Below, in pieces: positions 31,984-32,548 of a DNA stretch of 32,548 bases. The notes under the pieces were generated by a model. The model made no database searches. It saw only the letters and a list, made by a program, of their open reading frames with translations, and was not told where the DNA came from. Origin of the DNA: Campylobacterota bacterium (GTDB taxonomy: Bacteria > Campylobacterota > Campylobacteria > Campylobacterales > Sulfurimonadaceae); assembly GCA_030837195.1 (NCBI GenBank), contig JAUPKZ010000005.1:1-32548 (forward strand), in the 5' to 3' direction. Both the position numbers and the translations under genes were made by a program. The stretch's first letter is position 1; every line of letters begins with the position of its first letter.

Positions 31984-32548
31984 ATGACAACAAAAAAGTA
32001 TATCTTAAAAACCATAAAAAAACGGCCTCTTATTATAGACGGCGCTATGGGTACACAGCTTCAACAGCGAGATGAAAAAATTCCAAAAGAGGCGTGGGAA
32101 GGCAACGAGGGGTGTAACGAACTTCTTAACACTACATGCCCAGAGGTTTTAAGTGAGATTTACCGTGCCTATCTGACATCGGGTGCAGATCTCATCACGA
32201 CCAATACTTTTGGCTCATTTTCTTGGGTTTTGGATGAGTACGGCATCTCTCATAGAGCTTATGAACTGACCTATGCTGGAACAAAACTTGCAAAAAAGGA
32301 GTGCGAAAAGTTCTCCACGCCAGAGCATCCGAGATTTGTTTTAGGCTCTATCGGACCGGGAACAAAACTCCCGTCTTTGGGACACATCACTTACGATGAG
32401 ATGTTTGAGGGCTACACGGAGTTTTGTTTAGCGTTGATTGACGGTGGAGCGGATATTTTCTTGCTTGAGACTTGTCAAGACCCTCTCCAGATAAAAGCGG
32501 CTCTTCACGCTTGCGAAGCGGCAAGTAGGCAAAGAGGAGTGGAGATTC
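31984..32548 (+). CDS. metH: Methionine synthase (homocysteine S-methyltransferase domain), 5' part, runs off the window
   Basis: Manual translation: MTTKKYILKTIKKRPLIIDGAMGTQLQQRDEKIPKEAWEGNEGCNELLNTTCPEVLSEIYRAYLTSGADLITTNTFGSFSWVLDEYGISHRAYELTYAGTKLAKKECEKF...VLGSIGPGTKLPSLGHITYDEMFEGYTEFCLALIDGGADIFLLETCQD; absent from the ORF track because there is no stop in the window. Confidence 0.93.
   Translation, partial: MTTKKYILKTIKKRPLIIDGAMGTQLQQRDEKIPKEAWEGNEGCNELLNTTCPEVLSEIYRAYLTSGADLITTNTFGSFSWVLDEYGISHRAYELTYAGTKLAKKECEKFSTPEHPRFVLGSIGPGTKLPSLGHITYDEMFEGYTEFCLALIDGGADIFLLETCQDPLQIKAALHACEAASRQRGVEI

Overview
The window looks like ordinary chromosome from a Campylobacterota (Sulfurimonas-like) bacterium. 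It is AT-rich and densely coded, and several gene strings match arrangements I recall from Helicobacter and relatives: recA-eno-divIC-like-AMIN, fliQ-murB, nifS-nifU and rnhA-rnc-aroC. I see no rRNA, tRNA, CRISPR array, transposase or prophage. Recognisable genes, left to right: a Sel1-repeat protein (truncated by the window edge), SYLF/YSC84 protein, DUF3015, DUF4105, AMIN protein, FtsB/DivIC-like protein, eno, recA, mqnD, fliQ, murB, nifU, nifS, an RsuA/RluB-type pseudouridine synthase, a PAS/HD-GYP response regulator, a SCO1-like protein, a hybrid histidine kinase, leuC, an OmpA-family protein, mobA, moaC, a DUF493 protein, a coiled-coil hypothetical, a secreted NIT-like protein, aroC, rnc, rnhA, a LapB-like TPR/zinc-ribbon protein, a small hypothetical, a YeiH-family transporter, a DUF748/AsmA-like giant protein, ccoG and the 5' part of metH. 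The observations most worth checking are: (1) the DUF4105 gene, whose signal peptide lies upstream of its first ATG with only ATT-type starts available and a perfect 10-bp hairpin just ahead; (2) the compact HD-GYP / SCO1-like / His-rich-membrane hybrid kinase cassette, a candidate redox- or copper-linked c-di-GMP module; (3) a degenerate Hpt-like tail on that kinase; (4) a LapB-like protein at the head of the rnhA-rnc-aroC operon; (5) a cluster of palindromes between nifS and nifU. I cannot show that any of these is undescribed from sequence alone.
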